Source: Symbiodinium kawagutii (taxonomy: Eukaryota > Sar > Dinophyceae > Suessiales > Symbiodiniaceae). From it: a stretch of 64,000 bases of DNA. This document shows positions 23,355 to 34,568 of the stretch, piece after piece. The position numbers and the translations under genes were made by a program. The first letter of the stretch is position 1. Every line of letters starts with the position of its first letter. The notes under the pieces are model-generated. The model worked only from the letters and a program-made list of their open reading frames with translations, searched no databases and was not told the origin of the DNA. The stretch spans positions 478,311 through 542,310 of the forward strand of contig VSDK01019043.1 in NCBI GenBank assembly GCA_009767595.1, written 5' to 3'.

Positions 23355-24200
23355 CTGGCCCTCAACCCATGGCGCAGCAGGTGAGGTCCTCAGCCTTGGG
23401 GGGGTTTCGTGATGTAAACTTGGGTGAGTTCTGAGTTGAAATGCTTTCCTTTGCATGGTAGGAAGTTCATGGTTAGTGATTTATGGTGTAAGAATGGCAG
23501 CAAGGATCAAAATTGTCGAGTTCTTGGTCAATGAGCAGTTGGACCATTAAAGTCATTTCGTATTGTGTGAATAAATGATAGGCATGTATTCTTGGTAGCC
23601 ATCAGTGAGGGTGATTAATCAGCCTCGTGGTCAATGACCAGCAGCAATAGAGAAGCATGGTCAACCGTAGTTGCTGATGGTGAAATGGTGGTGGTCATGG
23701 GCTTCTGCTTGTCCTTTCAGTATCCAACACATGCGATCTTTCCGGGACCTCTTCTGGCACAAGATGTTGGAGCAATGGAAGTACCGATCCGATCGGCCCA
23801 GAAATATCGTTTCTAAATGGAACCTGGGCAAAATAGGTGATGGTGAAACATAGCAGTTCTGGAAATTGAGCCAAATGTTATCATGGTTGTCGGCGGGCTG
23901 GTTTCCTGTGGTCAGTTCCAACCTCCTGAGGCTTCTGACGCTGCTTCTCCCACAATGCTTCCGAATGTCTTCAAGCCAAGCCGTCCACTGACGGAGCCCT
24001 CTTCTCAATGAGTTCATTTTATGCTATGGAACATGATCTGCATCCCCTACAACTTTCCCATGAAAAATGTGCGTCAGCTAGGAAAAAAGTTTAAAACCAC
24101 CAGCCAGATCACGATTCATAATGGCTTGTCACGGTTGATGATGCTTGACGATGATGTTTGATGATTGACAATGATGAGCAATGATTGATGGCGATGCTGT

Positions 24201-24242
<42 letters not shown>

Positions 24243-24243
24243 G
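24201..24243. repeat. (GAT)n microsatellite
   Basis: About fourteen uninterrupted GAT units, flanked by degenerate GATGATTGATG sequence. It yields a false poly-Met ORF. Confidence 0.92.
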
Positions 24244-24291
24244 TAGGGAAACAAAGCGTGTGTCCATTGGATCAGTCAACCAGCCAGCTGC

Positions 24292-24517
24292 ATATCATGC
24301 TGCACAGGCGGCGCCTCCAGTGGATTTTGCCTCGGCCCACGACCATCCCAAGGTCACCGAGACCGTTTCTAAAGCACTTCCACTGCGCTTAGGGGGGCGG
24401 CCTTGGGGGTGACTTCCTTTCACCCAACCGCTTCCCATACAGCCTTCCAGTTCCCAATCTGACCACTGAGATTCCTCACGAGCTGATCGCAAGGCCTCGC
24501 AATGGCAGCCGTTCCGC
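24292..24517 (-). CDS. Candidate coding exon, up to 75 codons
   Basis: TGAG|GCGGAACG opens a long open minus frame with CHCEALRSAREESQWSDW and GSALETVSVTLGWSWAE. The 3' boundary was not fixed. The length is unusual for this window but the composition is protein-like. Confidence 0.42.
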
Positions 24518-24754
24518 CTCAAGTGGCGGGGGGGGGGGCGGCGGTTGATGCAAGTTGATGCTGATTCATCGTTGCTCAGATTATCCTGTTCATATGGTTC
24601 ATCCATCGCTGACAATGGCTGTAAAGCATTGATCACGGCTGAGAATCATGGTGCTTTCAGGGGATACTCATGGATCGTAATCAATAGGATCATCGTGGGT
24701 GGCCATCATGACATCATCCTAGTGGTGGGTTTCCTCGTCTCTGACTCCCTCCAC

Positions 24755-24995
24755 CTGTGGGGTAGCCATCCCATGGCCTTGGCCACAACAGCTCCTATCT
24801 CTGCCCACTCCTTACAACTCTGAAGAATCATCCTGTGACCGTCATCATGAACCACCAGGGATGAGAATCCAACAATGCAAGCTTCAGCAACATCATCAAA
24901 ACCTAAGTTTGACGCTTCATGTGCAGCCTCTTGGAGCCTTCGAAGCGACTGACCATTTGCCTCTTGATGACATTGTAGCACCCAAAATGGAGGTC
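24755..24995 (-). CDS. Coding exon, 79 codons
   Basis: CCAG|GACCTCC and CACAG|GTGGAGG bound two bases, 79 codons and two bases. The peptide includes SLRRLQEAAHEASNLGFDD, ACIVGFSSLVVHDDG and CKEWAEIGAVVAKAMGWLP. It is one of the longest exons in the host-like region and clearly protein-like, but no family is recognised. Confidence 0.62.
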
Positions 24996-25334
24996 CTGGA
25001 TGCGACTTCACTTTATGCGCTTATCCCCGCTATGCCGCTGCGTATGCCTGGCAACAACTCAGTATTGTTGCACTTACCGACCCAATATTCCCTATTTGGA
25101 ACTATGAGGATGGCTGATGACTCATGTTGTCGACCTGCCCAAATTCAAGAGGTTCATGTCGAGCTTGCCGGCTAGATACTCGCAACAAGAACATATGTTC
25201 ATCAAAACGTGTCCCAAAATCATCTCAGATTCCTGGTGCTTCTTCCACCGTTGGATTCCATTGAACATATGATACGTTCCATTGGATTCCATTGCATCCC
25301 ATTGAACTGGTGCTTCTTATCCTTATTATCCACC

Positions 25335-25438
25335 TTTGACCCCGTACCCCTGGTTCCCCATCATTAACCATTGCTTTCCCTATAAAATGGTTGGTTATTA
25401 TTCCCCAGTATTGCTTGGTTAATATTGACCCATAGCCA
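25335..25438. repeat. Family 3 short element, left end truncated
   Basis: It contains TTTGACCCCGTACCCCTGG and ends ATTGACCCATAGCCA. The 14-bp left arm is incomplete. Confidence 0.7.
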
Positions 25439-25476
25439 TATGTTCTACTGTAATTGGTACGGTTCATCAATGACAC

Positions 25477-25586
25477 CCCCAGTAGGTCTCCAAACGGCTC
25501 CCTCCCAACAGCTGAGCCGCCAGGAGCTGCAAGCCCTGGGAGGTGGCTGTGCCCTTGCCACGCCAGGAGTCCGGAAAGAAGCGAAC
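25477..25586 (-). CDS. Coding exon, 36 codons
   Basis: TTCAG|GTTCGC and TGGGG|GTGTCA bound 36 codons plus two bases. The peptide includes VRFFPDSWRGKGTATSQGLQ and LLAAQLLGGSRLET. Splice sites and composition are both good. Confidence 0.6.
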
Positions 25587-25929
25587 CTGAAGAAACGCAA
25601 CAGGACGCCCCCATGGGCTGCGAAGGTGAAGGACCAGGTGGTGGATATGGTGAGAAGATGCTGGCTCTGGTGGATGATATGGTGCGAAGATGTTAGTTGC
25701 TGACTATGGTGCGTTTATAGCTGGTATGGTGGCTACATAGTGATTGATATGCTATTACAGCGGTGTTAAATACTGGTTCAATGGTGGTTATATAGCGGTT
25801 ATGTAGTGGTTTCTTCTGGTTTCTATATTATGGTTGAGTACTAATTGATATAGCGATAAAATGGCGGTTATATGGTTGCTGTTTAAGGTTTATACTAAGC
25901 TTGCTTTGGTGTTTGCGAGCTGGCCCAGG

Positions 25930-26000
25930 GGTGTATATACATATATCTATATGTGTATATGTATATATATTTATATATATATAAATATATGTATAAATAT
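25930..26000. repeat. (TA)n / TATATG microsatellite
   Basis: Irregular TATATA and TGTATA runs occupy this interval. Confidence 0.85.
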
Positions 26001-26498
26001 ACCTCAATGTATCAACATGTCCCGAATTGCCAATATAGATCTCACAACATGGGTGCCCCTGATCATTATCCCCTAAAACCCCCTATGAAAGCACCATATG
26101 AGCATGAAACCGTCATCTTTGCCAATGACAGAAACTGCCTTGGAAATTAATGATGATCGGTGCGACAATGCTTCCAGGCTTAAGGGCTGTGTATATGCTG
26201 GTCTGGGTGGCTGCAACGCCTGGGTTTTACACAACAGTGGGGTTGAGGCGAGACCAGTAGGTCAGGCTGCTTGAGATATGGCCATTAAACCAATCTGAAC
26301 TTGAACCCTAGGATTTGATGGCAAAATAAAAGGAATTTCTGAAGTCACACCAGGTTAGCCCGCAAGTTAGGGGCGGTCTACTACTACATGAATGACCAAT
26401 AAACTTGATGATTCGGGGGTGCCCCGATTTTGAGAAATACCCAAACGGCTTATCATCTATGGTAAGTAAAGCTGGGGTGGTGATTGATATGGATCTAC

Positions 26499-26604
26499 CA
26501 TGAACGATGCCAACACGGGCTGCTCCATAGCCTCCAGCAGCGCTTATCCACTGTCTCCAGTCTGAGCCCAGCACTTGTTCCAGCCTGACGGGGCTGCTGC
26601 TTGC
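26499..26604 (-). CDS. Coding exon, 35 codons, abutting a TIR element
   Basis: TAGAG|GCAAGC and CATG|GTAGATC bound 35 codons plus one base. The peptide includes RLEQVLGSDWRQWISAAGG and GAARVGIVH. The intron on its 5' side ends only five bases after the inverted repeat of the 2.16 kb element, so the intron and element nearly coincide. Confidence 0.58.
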
Positions 26605-27199
26605 CTCTATACTTGGTGGTTGGTTTTGAGTTAGGGCACTTGCAAGTAACTTACAACTAGGTTGCAACTAAATTATAACTAGGTTACAAGTAGCTAAGTT
26701 CTCTAAGTTTTTTATCTATAGTTGATGGTGTTACAAGAAGTTGCCGTACATGTATGTCATTCTAAGTTTATCTAAGTTTTGTCTTGACAAACCTTCTGAA
26801 ATCAAGTTAAAAAGACTTAAAAAAAGTTAGAAGAGATAGCTTTTTCGCTTTTTCAAACATAAGGATTTTCAACTACAATTCGAGCCTCGTGGTTTTGATA
26901 GGTTTGCCTTGCAGGTTTGCTGTGGGAACTTTTCAAGATGTTTCTATTTTTCATTTCGAAAACATTGCTTTTCGATGTGATTTCAAGTTTGTTGGGTTCT
27001 GTTTTGGTCGGCTTGGCGGGTTGGTTGGTTTGTTTTTGCGGTTGTTGCTGTTTTCATTGATGTTGTGAGTGGCGCTTCTTCTTGTTGTTGTTGTTGCTGC
27101 TGTTGCTGTGGTTTTTTGTTGTTGTAAGTTGTAAGTGTTGCTGTACCTTGTTTAGTTTAGGTAGAGGGTTGTCGTGGCGCAGGGCAAATCGGAGCGAAT

Positions 27200-27337
27200 G
27201 TGCCGCATTGCGCCGCATGTCAAGGGTTGTTGTTTGGTTGCAAGGGCCGTTTGGGCCCGAAGCTGCACTTCCCAGGGATCAACGACGCTGACTTCACTGA
27301 GACCAAGCAGGAGAAGGAGCAGCGTGAGACCAACTAA
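27200..27337 (+). CDS. Possible short coding piece inside the TIR element
   Basis: A plus-strand frame ending in TAA reads KGRLGPKLHFPGINDADF, then a charged tail ending KQEKEQRETN. It may be a captured C-terminal exon or chance. Upstream in the same frame is CAACQGLLFGC. No acceptor was fixed. Other frames are also open. Confidence 0.3.
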   Translation: MPHCAACQGLLFGCKGRLGPKLHFPGINDADFTETKQEKEQRETN

Positions 27338-27519
27338 GACAAGATCCAGAAGGCGCTCCACCTTTTAAAACATACATACCGGTTTTCCAAGCTCTGTGAC
27401 AGAAAAGGCAGCTGTCTTGCAATCTCACCTGGTAAATCCTAAAAGGTTTTTACTATGATATGATATGCTTTGCAAACAAACACAAACACAAAAAAACATA
27501 TTTTTCATAAATAAACATA

Positions 27520-27865
27520 ATTATACATTTTTATACGTGTGTAACTTGATCTTTTTTTGTATTTATACATTTTTATACGTGTATAACTTGATCTTTTTTT
27601 GTATTTATACATTTTTATACGTGTATAACTTGATCTTTTTTTGTATTTATACATTTTTATACGTGTATAACTTGATCTTTTTTTGTATTTATACATTTTT
27701 ATACGTGTATAACTTGATCTTTCTTTGTATTTATACATTTTTATAGGTGTACAACTTGATCTTTTTTTGTATTTATACATTTTTATACGTGTATAACTTG
27801 ATCTTTTTTTGTATTTATACATTTTTATACGTGTATAACTTGAATTTTTTTGAGTTATACATTTT
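27520..27865. repeat. 42-bp satellite, about eight copies
   Basis: The unit contains TTTTTATACGTGTATAACTT and GATCTTTTTTTGTATTTATA, spaced exactly 42 bp. Because 42 is a multiple of three and the unit has no stop in one frame on each strand, long repetitive ORFs appear on both strands. Most copies are identical, implying recent expansion. Confidence 0.93.
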
Positions 27866-27942
27866 TATACATTATTATACGCTTTTCTTTTTACATGTGT
27901 ATTTTTTGACAACTCCTGTTTGGTCATCATTGCTTGTGTGCA

Positions 27943-27965
27943 AGTGCGGCTCATTGAGCCGCACT
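27943..27965. other. GC-rich near-perfect palindrome
   Basis: AGTGCGGCTCA is followed after one base by TGAGCCGCACT, an 11-bp arm hairpin in AT-rich DNA. Confidence 0.85.
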
Positions 27966-28215
27966 GGTTTTGCTGCAAGTAGTTTCTACAGTTGGAAGAG
28001 CGTACAAAGTTTTGGTCCCGATTCTCGATGGAAACTGGGAAGGAACAAAAAAATACTTCCCATTGATGTGATTGGTAAAAGACCAACATGGTATTTGAAA
28101 TTGAACGAGGACACTTTGCTCTGCCTGCACTGAACGCCAACAGTGTGATCAACATCAAGCCATCCAGCGCATGAACACAGGAATGATCATGATCAGTTTT
28201 TTTCTTCCAACGGAG

Positions 28216-28232
28216 GCGGCCCAATGGGCCGC
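28216..28232. other. GC-rich hairpin
   Basis: GCGGCCC and GGGCCGC are separated by AAT. It resembles the palindrome at 28371. Confidence 0.8.
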
Positions 28233-28369
28233 TCATTGAATAACCCCACATACACTTTTTGGTTGAATTTGACTCAGGACAAAGAAAGAATGACATTACA
28301 TTATGCGTTTGTACAAACATGGAACTACATCAATATATACATATGAGGGAGTCGCTCTCACTTGAAGAA

Positions 28370-28388
28370 TGCGGCCCGATGGGCCGCA
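28370..28388. other. GC-rich hairpin
   Basis: TGCGGCCC and GGGCCGCA are separated by GAT. It is nearly identical to the hairpin at 28216, about 155 bp away. Confidence 0.8.
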
Positions 28389-28799
28389 AACATCATTGTA
28401 ACTTGGCACTTCCCCTTCCAAGAAACTCACAGGCTGCTTCTGAACAGGTCCTTTGCTCTTTTTGCGGCTCCCTGAGACGCAATCATTGAAAAGGACAACT
28501 TTGTGTCATTTTTTTCAACCCTGAAAATTGAAAAGAATAGAAAATGAAACAAAAAAACATTGAAAATCATGTTTGAAAAAATCAAAAAAGAGTTAGAAAG
28601 AGTTAGCAAAGTTATAACTTTTCTAACTTGAATTTAGGAAACTTAGGCTGTAATTTGATTTTCAATAGAACCTAACTCCCCTAAGTTCAAGTTACAAGTT
28701 GCCTATGTAGTTTCAAGTCTTGCAAGTGCCCTAACTAGTTGTAAGTCCTTCAACATAAAACCAACCACCAAGTAGGGGTTTTCTTCCTATACGGTGCAG

Positions 28800-29680
28800 A
28801 ATGGCTAGTGAAGAAGTGGCGAAACATGTTTAAGTGTGGTAAAGGTTCACCTCCTAATTAATATAATTTTCATGGCTAATTTTGGCTAAAACATGTACAA
28901 AGTGGCGAAAATGGTTGGCTGAACTGATGGCCAATTGATGGTCAGGTGGTGCATGCTGATCAAACAACAGGCATACATTGTTTCATTTGACATTTCTGGC
29001 AGTGCTTGGCGAAGCCAATCCTTCCACCTAATGACCAGGTATGCTGCTGACGATATTATCTAATCATGATTCCACAATCAGCCACTACTAAGCAGGATTA
29101 ACCATAATTCATTGCCACCAGCCATTACCAGCCAATACCTTTCCCAACAAATAGGATTCACCATTATCAAAAGTCACTCGTCAACCATCTTCCGCTAGAC
29201 GCAACGAACCGATGGCCCCACGGTTGACATAGTTAGCCTGTGTTAATGGTTATAACTAGGAGCACGGCCCCCAGTTGGCCGTGCGTTTTTTCTTACATGT
29301 GATTACTTTTCGTCATGGGAAATGTGTTTCGGCCCCTACAATTGAAGGTCACACTCTCTTATGTGTTTTCAACCCCTCGTTTACAGGCAGAATTAGGAAA
29401 TTCGCAGTTTCGTGCTAATGAAATCACCATTTTCAGGGTTTGCGGCTTTCCCCCAACTACTTGGTCAGGCATGTTTTTGCCGGCGTATTGCTTCACAGCA
29501 GCGATTCAAGCTCCTCTAAGAATCTGTGCGGGTCAGGGTTGACCAAACTCGCTCGCCAACACCACATGTGGATATACTGAGTCACACAAGGATGCAAACT
29601 GGAATGCGCACGGTCTTTGACTTTCAAAACCATGTGAGATGGCAAGAAAGTTTTCAAGGCTTTCCATGACAGGTCCAAAG
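28800..29680. other. Non-coding stretch
   Basis: AT-rich sequence with GGTGGTT/ACCATCATT-type DNA and the hairpin at 29262. No exon was supportable. Confidence 0.45.
29262..29284. other. GC-rich hairpin followed by T-run
   Basis: GCACGGCC pairs with GGCCGTGC, followed by GTTTTTTC. It has the shape of a Rho-independent terminator, but the context is eukaryotic. It is better grouped with the other GC palindromes of this region. Confidence 0.75.
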
Positions 29681-29681
29681 T

Positions 29682-30390
29682 AGCATACACGTAGCATCAA
29701 CGTAGCATTAACGTGGCATCCACGTAGCATCAACATCGCTTGCAAATGCGAGTGAACGTTAACATGCCCCACCCCACCCCACCCCACCCCCACATGCCCC
29801 ACCTAGCATCAACCTAGCATCAACCTAGCATCCACGTAGCATCAACGTGGCATCCACATAGCATCAACATCGCTTGCAAGCGCAAGTGAACGTTAACATG
29901 CCCCACCCCACCCCACCCCACCCCTACATGCCTCACGTAGCATCAACGTGGCATCCACGTAGCATCTACGTAGCATCAACATCGCTGGCAAGTGCAAGCG
30001 AACGTTAACATGCCCCCCCCCACCCCACCCCACCCCTACATGCCTCACGTAGCATCAACGTGGCATCCACGTAGCATCTACGTAGCATCAACATCGCTGG
30101 CAAGTGCAAGCGAACGTTAACATGCCCCCCCCCACCCCACCCCACCCCTACATGCCTCACGTAGCATCAACGTGGCATCCACGTAGCATCTACGTAGCAT
30201 CAACATCGCTGGCAAGTGCAAGCGAACGTTAACATGCCCCCCCCCACCCCACCCCACCCCTACATGCCTCACGTAGCATCAACGTGGCATCCACGTAGCA
30301 TCTACGTAGCATCAACATCGCTGGCAAGTGCAAGCGAACGTTAACATGCCCCCCCCCACCCCACCCCACCCGCACATGCTTCACGTAGCA
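29682..30390. repeat. 112-bp satellite, about six copies
   Basis: The marker CCTCACGTAGCATCAACGTG recurs at 29931, 30043, 30155 and 30267, exactly 112 bp apart. Each unit contains CACGTAGCATC repeats, AACATCGCTGGCAAGTGCAAG, GAACGTTAAC (with the AACGTT palindrome), and a CCCCACCCCACCCCACCCC tract. The first two copies are more diverged. Confidence 0.93.
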
Positions 30391-30596
30391 TCAATTGCAT
30401 GAAGCACATGAAAACAGCCTAAAACATCACGGCCGTCTAAGGGCCGTACTCCAACTAGTTATAACACCCAAAAAACCGTATAAAACCACATCAATAAGTG
30501 AAAGATCCAAGCTATCTGGTTTTATAGCCAGCTATAATTTCCCTAATGTTAACCACTCCAAATCCCTACCCATATGACCATGGTAACCTGAACTAC

Positions 30597-30701
30597 CCAT
30601 GGCGAAGGGTCAGCTGCCAACGGTCGACCGCCGCCCTCCACAGCTTCGCCTGATAAAGCTCGTCGACAGAAGGTCAAGGGCTTCATCGCAAACATCGTGA
30701 C
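30597..30701 (-). CDS. Coding exon, 35 codons
   Basis: CAAG|GTCACG and TGG|GTAGTT bound exactly 35 codons in phase 0-0. The peptide includes TMFAMKPLTFCRRALSGEA and ends AADPSPW. Well formed; no domain recognised. Confidence 0.6.
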
Positions 30702-30743
30702 CTTGGGAAGCGAAGCAGTTGATGGTATTGGTTGGTGGTTAAC

Positions 30744-30862
30744 TGGCAATGGGTCAATATTAAGCAACCAACGTTCATGGGGGATTTCCACCAACAAAGC
30801 TATAGGGAAAACAATGGTTAATAGTGGGGGAACCAGGGGTACAGGGTTTTGACCCACAGCCA
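30744..30862. repeat. Family 3 short element, reverse orientation
   Basis: It runs from TGGCAATGGGTCAATATT to GGGTTTTGACCCACAGCCA, with GGGGAACCAGGGGTACAGGG inside. This is the reverse complement of the copy at 13581. Confidence 0.78.
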
Positions 30863-32292
30863 ACTGTTGGTGAACTGATGGTGAAGTGATGGTTGCTGGT
30901 GGTGAGTAACGGCGAAATGATGGTTAGTTGATGGTCGAACTCATGGTTGATTGGTGGTTAGTTGATGGTCAAATGATGATTTAATGAGGGTCAATGATGG
31001 TTTAATGGTGGTTCAATGATGGTCCAACGATAGTTAGTTGATGGTTAAATGATGGTCAAGTCTTGTGGTGGTTCATAATTCATGGTTGATTGGGAATGCT
31101 CAATGATGGTTGATGATGGCCAGCAACGGTGGCCAATGATGATAAACGGATGGTTCCTGATATGAACTGATGATGGTTGCAGGCAGTATCGAATAGATTG
31201 CCCCCCAAAAAAAGAGCAAATGTGATGTCGGCGAATGTTCGTCAATCGTAATTGATGTGAGTCAATGTTTTCTACCAGAAGTTCGTTGCAACAGTGATGG
31301 GCTGTGCACAATGACAGAGTTTCTGGTGGTACCCAATGCCAGTCAATAATGGTTGCAATGGCATTTCATAGTCGTTGTAGCAGTGATCAAAATGGTGGGA
31401 ATAGAAAGCACGTGTGCCTAAGCGCAGTGGTCAATGACAAAGATGGATTGTACCATTAAGCATCAGGTTTGACCATCAGGTTCAAGCATTGACCATTGAA
31501 GCCAGCGCGTAGCGATTGATACTTTGGTATCAATGAAGAGGTCCTAGTGGATGATGTGAATAGACTGGTTAAACCGTGGCCCCTCGAGAATGGCTGGTGG
31601 CGAATAGTAGCTCAAACGGATGGCTGGACCATGTAATGGTGGGTGACTTCATAACATACTCATCACAATCTTGATGAACACTGGGTGGATGACATTCATT
31701 GGATGACATAAACCATCTTGTGAGATATGTAACCGCTGATTCATGCAAATCTATTAAAAAAAAACATGAAAAACAACTAACGGATACTATATAATGCTTG
31801 ATGGTGACTAGTCAAATAAACTAATTTAACACCACCCAAATCCACTCAACCACTGTATCAACCATTAGTGTCGCCATATTGGCCAATATATCAACTATAC
31901 ATCAACTACATCAACCATTGGATACTGATGCTTGATGCTGACAACTCATTTGTATTGGCCAATGCTGCATGCTTGCCGAGTAGGCCAGGAGATTCCCCAG
32001 TATTTGTTTTCGAATGGGTAGTGGTGAAGAAACCGTTGGTTGACTATAGCCGTTAGTAGGCTAGTATACCTGTAAAAAAGGTAGTTTTTGCTTCCAGCTT
32101 AGTTTGCCAAAGGGTATCTCCCCAAAATTGTCAATCATCCAGACACAAAACAAAAATCACGGGAGATCACCATACGCCACATTCAACAGCCCAAGTTCGC
32201 CAGAAGTAACCGTACCTTTACACATCCATGGCTTATTCATATGGAACTGATGGAACTGCCATCAATACCAAACAAATCCGAAAAAAAAGGAC
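30863..32292. other. Non-coding stretch
   Basis: GATGGTTAGTTGATGG-type simple DNA (30880-31150) followed by AT-rich sequence. No exon found. Confidence 0.55.
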
Positions 32293-32443
32293 CTGCCATT
32301 GAAGGTAATCCCCACGGCCCCATCGCCACTGGGACCCTGGCAGCCGTGGATGGTCAAAGAACTCATGGTGCCCTCTCCTGGTGTGCTGCTGGTTGTCCAT
32401 GGGGTTGACCACATTGCCGTTATCGTAGTTGTTTCCAGCACCG
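32293..32443 (-). CDS. Coding exon, 50 codons
   Basis: GTTAG|CGGTGCTGG and CAG|GTCCTTT bound one base plus 50 codons. The peptide includes NNYDNGNVVNPMDNQQHTRR and LPGSQWRWGRGDYLQWQ. It is rich in Asn/Gln/Trp, unlike any repeat. Family unknown. Confidence 0.62.
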
Positions 32444-32739
32444 CTAACCATGGATCCTGATTCGATTTAAATGCTTCAGTACCTATAGGTGTACCTAGTT
32501 CACCACACAGAATCAGCTATAACTGGCTATAACCTAGGTACGTCTATAGGTACTGAATGGCTATAACCATGATGAATCTGCTTCATGTTGGCCTTTCCAA
32601 CCACTACCCGATTGTCAGCTCCGTCCCCGTTGGCTCAGGGGCTTGACCGTGGGAAAAAAGGGCCCACCATCGCTGTTCATAAGCTTTTCACCAGTCTTCG
32701 CACTGGCCGAAACCTGAACTATTTTCGCCATTCACCGCT

Positions 32740-33420
32740 ATTGTTGGTCATTCTCCCTTATCAGTCACCATTATGAATGGTCATTGTCCCTGGTCAGTAA
32801 CCATTATTGTTGATTATTGTTGATTATATCATTATTGGTCATTCTCCCTTATCAGCTTATTGTTGAGTGCATCATTGTTGGTAATTCACCCCCCAATCCA
32901 ATAACCCACTATAGTAGTTGATTATATCATTGTTGGTCATTCTCCCTTATCAGTAACCATTATGAATGGTTATTGTCCCTGGTCAGTAACCATTATTGTT
33001 GATTATTGTTGATTATATCATTGTTGGTCATTCTCCCTTATCAGCATATTGTTGAGTATATCATTGTTGGTAATTCACCCCAAATCCAATAACCCACTAT
33101 AGTAGTTGATTATATCATTGTTGGTCATTCTCCCTTACCAGTCACCATTATGAATGGTCATTGTCCCTGGTCAGTAACCATTATTGTTGATTATTGTTGA
33201 TCATTGTTGGTCATACTCCCTTATCAGCATATTGTTGAGTATATCATTGTTGGTAATTCACCCCCAATCCAATAACCCACTATAGTAGTTGATTATATCA
33301 TTGTTGGTCATTCTCCCTTATCAGTAGCCATTATGAATGGTCATTGTCCCTGGTCAGTAACCATTATTGTTGATTATATCATTGTTGGTCATTCTCCCTT
33401 ATCAGGCACCATTTTGAATG
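32740..33420. repeat. Higher-order satellite, about 185-bp period
   Basis: TTGTTGGTAATTCACCCC recurs near 32876, 33065 and 33248. Between these are shorter units of ATTGTTGGTCATTCTCCCTT, ACCATTATGAATGGTCATTG and CCTGGTCAGTAACCATTATT. The parts resemble the interior of family 3 elements, suggesting tandem amplification of such a fragment. Confidence 0.85.
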
Positions 33421-33579
33421 ACCAACAAGAATAATCATTTTATTGTGGTATTCAAAAGTTATTAAAAATAATAGTTCTATAAATTATTGTTCATAAAATT
33501 TAATCAGTCTTCAAAACTATAGTGGATAAGGTAATTCAATCGTTCTTTGCATAGTTATTTACCTTATCCACTTTCTCGG

Positions 33580-33760
33580 TCATCACCCCCCACTGCGGCA
33601 GCCTCGTGGCTCCGCTCATCATCAGCTTGCCGCCATCCGCCCCGCCCCGTCCTTCGCCACGGAGTGACCAGATCACTTCCTCCAACGTCAACGGCGCCGC
33701 CTGAGTTGCGCCGTTGCGCGCCAGGCACGGAGCTTTCATCAGGCTTGGAAGTACGGGGCC
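33580..33760 (-). CDS. Coding-like GC-rich island, frame unresolved
   Basis: Two minus-strand frames are open across the island. One contains APLTLEEVIWSLRGEG, the other PDESSVPGAQRRNSGGAVD. One plus frame is also open. An exon is likely, but strand and frame cannot be fixed by eye. Confidence 0.35.
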
Positions 33761-34568
33761 CTTGGTTCGAACCGTGGTCACTTATGCTTGGCAGATGGAT
33801 TCTGCTTCTGGTTTTCAAGGGTTGGTAGTGGTTGATGGTCAGTGATTAATCATGCGCTATACTGAATGGTTTGTTTAGCGGTTGATGCAGAAGTAATTAG
33901 CATTTTCGAAATGATGGACAATGGCTAGTGGTGGCTCTGGAAGTGGTTGGTAGTGGTTGGTAGTTGTGTGTTGAGCTTCAACAGGGGTTGGTGATGGATG
34001 GTGATGGTGACATCACAATCGCTCAGGACGGTTTAGTGATGGTTACTCTCTGGCAAACTGACCTAGAATTGGAAAATCCACTTTTCATGGCGGGTTTTTC
34101 TACCAAAACTGGTGGCTTTCAGCTTCCAGCTTGATTTACCAGAGTTTATATAATGGTCTCATGATCTGTAATGGTGCTGGATGAGAATGGTCGGCCAACA
34201 AAGGCTGGCAATTGCCAGCCTACGCGCCACACCAAAGCGGCAATCGCTGGTGATAAAAAATGCATGCGGCACAAAATACGACATAATCATTGCTAAATGG
34301 TGATGATAGAATAAAAATAAAACAATGATCATAGGTATATCCTGATGAAATAATGATAGACCCTTCTGGACCATTCTCAATGCATTGCTAAAGATTGGGA
34401 TATCGCCATGGCCACAAATATACCATCATTTTCAAACATCAAGGCATCCTTAAACCAATATTGAGCCATCCCTAAGCCACTATCAAACCATCCTGAAACC
34501 AATATCAAGCCATCATGAAACCATTATTCAGCCCTCATTGAACGCTCAATAAACCCTCATGAACCCTT

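Larger units (their letters stand above)
26610..28774. mobile_element. 2.16 kb terminal-inverted-repeat element in an intron
   Basis: The left end TACTTGGTGGTTGGTTTT (26610-26627) is perfectly inverted at 28757-28774. A second 16-bp block, TTAGGGCACTTGCAAG (26631-26646), is inverted at 28719-28734. Subterminal TAACTT/CTAAGTT-rich sequence is also partly symmetrical. Inside are a possible short plus-strand coding piece, a 42-bp satellite and three GC-rich palindromes. No transposase is seen, so it would be non-autonomous. No target-site duplication is evident. The TIR shares GGTGGTTGGTTT with the short family 1 elements. Confidence 0.75.

Noticed and set aside
29262..29292. Rho-independent terminator
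   Set aside because: Hairpin plus T-run has the right shape, but everything else indicates a nuclear eukaryotic genome, and similar GC hairpins without T-runs lie nearby.
29682..30390. CRISPR or tRNA-like array
   Set aside because: A regular 112-bp satellite with no spacers and no cloverleaf.
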